In this document: positions 63,464 through 64,000 of the stretch, one piece after another
How the letters are laid out: each line of letters begins with the position of its first letter
How positions within the stretch are numbered: the first letter of the stretch is position 1
Assembly (NCBI RefSeq): GCF_004116335.1
Contig: NZ_PDKN01000003.1
Location: forward strand, 62,001-126,000
Length of the DNA: 64,000 nucleotides
Direction of reading: 5' to 3'
DNA from: Candidatus Marinarcus aquaticus
Lineage (GTDB): Bacteria > Campylobacterota > Campylobacteria > Campylobacterales > Arcobacteraceae
Notes under the pieces: generated by a model
What the model was told of the DNA's origin: nothing
Seen by the model: only the letters and a program-made list of their open reading frames with translations
The model's database searches: none
Translations under genes and position numbers: made by a program

Positions 63464-63964
63464 ATGGATTGCGCAAATGAAAAAGAAGAGATAGAACAGC
63501 TTAAAAAAGCGTTAGAAGAGCAGAAACGAAAAAATGAAAAACTGCTTCAAGAGTGTACGAAAGTAGATGCGATGAATGAACTCTTTAATAAATACACCAT
63601 CACTTCAGAAACCAACCTTGATGGTATCATTACTTATGCCAGTGAACCATTTATTGAGATTTCTGGTTACACAAGAGAAGAACTCATAGGACAACCTCAT
63701 AATATTGTTCGTCATGAAGACATGCCCAAAGAGACCTTTAAAGAGCTTTGGGAAACCATCAAAAACAAACAAATTTGGCGGGGAGAAGTAAAAAACCGCA
63801 AAAAAAATGGCGGACACTATTGGGTGGACAGTATTGTTTTTCCACTTTTGGATGCAAATGGTAATATTGAAGGATATAAATCCATTCGTATTGACATCAC
63901 CCATAAAAAAGAGTTACATGATATTTTAGGTGGTTTAATGAGTGTAGAAGGAAATCTTTTTTAA
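63464..63964 (+). CDS. Single PAS domain protein (Aer-type)
   Basis: Protein of 166 residues: an N-terminal coiled coil (about 4-30), then one PAS domain (about 40-155) with a C-terminal PAC segment (HYWVDSIVFPLLDANGNIEG, YKSIRIDIT). GYTREELIGQPHNIVRHEDM is shared, position by position, with the PAS domain of the receptor phosphatase at 17.5-20.7 kb and with aerotaxis receptors. It has no output domain, so it may be a stand-alone redox or ligand-sensing adaptor for chemotaxis-type signalling. A run of A residues follows the stop. Confidence 0.8.
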   Translation: MDCANEKEEIEQLKKALEEQKRKNEKLLQECTKVDAMNELFNKYTITSETNLDGIITYASEPFIEISGYTREELIGQPHNIVRHEDMPKETFKELWETIKNKQIWRGEVKNRKKNGGHYWVDSIVFPLLDANGNIEGYKSIRIDITHKKELHDILGGLMSVEGNLF

Positions 63965-64000
63965 ATAAAAAAAGCTCGACATAAAAGCTATAAACTAACC

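Overview
The window is a piece of AT-rich chromosome from a Campylobacterota (epsilonproteobacterial) bacterium, most likely a member of the Arcobacter group. The phylum call rests on an ispDF fusion followed by an HP1021-type atypical response regulator and pgpA, the purM / spermidine-synthase-like / coaE / dapF cluster, a single-chain pyruvate:ferredoxin oxidoreductase, and many TGnTATAAT-like extended -10 boxes. The family-level call is an inference from overall gene content. Almost all of the window is chromosomal housekeeping. I see no rRNA, tRNA, CRISPR array, insertion sequence or prophage.

Layout. 1-6950: phosphate acquisition and sensing (end of pstS, terminator, pstC-pstA-pstB-phoU, a PsiE-family membrane protein, then an OmpR/PhoB-type regulator and its histidine kinase). 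7020-8010: rplM-rpsI and a hairpin-rich 3' region. 8050-10200: peptide-binding protein and HAD phosphatase. 10500-14085: pyruvate:ferredoxin oxidoreductase. 14370-21370, minus strand: a seven-gene signalling operon. It encodes a periplasmic binding protein, a SiaA-like receptor phosphatase with two binding-protein domains, a cytosolic histidine kinase, a CheY-like receiver, a SiaB-like kinase, a SiaC-like phosphoprotein and an HD-GYP c-di-GMP phosphodiesterase. 21530-24110: an acidic small protein, luxS, a methyltransferase-like remnant, an MnmD-like tRNA methyltransferase and a membrane methyltransferase. 24110-29230, minus strand: a membrane protein, a flavoprotein and metH. 29350-32510: a secreted alpha/beta hydrolase and two overlapping outer-membrane lipoprotein genes (CsgG-like and LPP20-like). 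32570-36050: ilvE, a prohibitin-like protein, hisIE and small genes. 36055-42970: a 32-codon membrane ORF, MOSC and PNPOx-like proteins, an Ada-like regulator/repair protein, glyA, a MazG-like hydrolase and two tandem Cys/Met-metabolism PLP enzymes. 43090-48500: mrp, thiC, ispDF, the HP1021-like regulator and pgpA. 48610-50680: a DUF262/DUF1524 protein that looks like a defence gene inserted between housekeeping blocks. 50910-56930: an aminotransferase-hisZ-purA-DUF507-carA operon and purM. 57070-63960: a degenerate spermidine-synthase-like protein, coaE, dapF, purT, an LPP20 lipoprotein, an MltC-like transglycosylase, an Aat-like gene with an apparent AUC start, a LOG-family protein and a small PAS protein.

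The most interesting system is the 14.4-21.4 kb operon. The known SiaABC phosphatase/kinase/phosphoprotein switch of Pseudomonas controls a diguanylate cyclase (SiaD). Here the same three modules sit with a coiled-coil HD-GYP phosphodiesterase instead, and with periplasmic ligand-binding domains and a soluble two-component pair. This suggests a ligand-controlled partner switch of opposite c-di-GMP sign. Other points worth a second look are a noncanonical start codon, a set of four apparently leaderless genes, structured 3' regions and small palindromic repeats, a small membrane protein, and the lone restriction-like gene.
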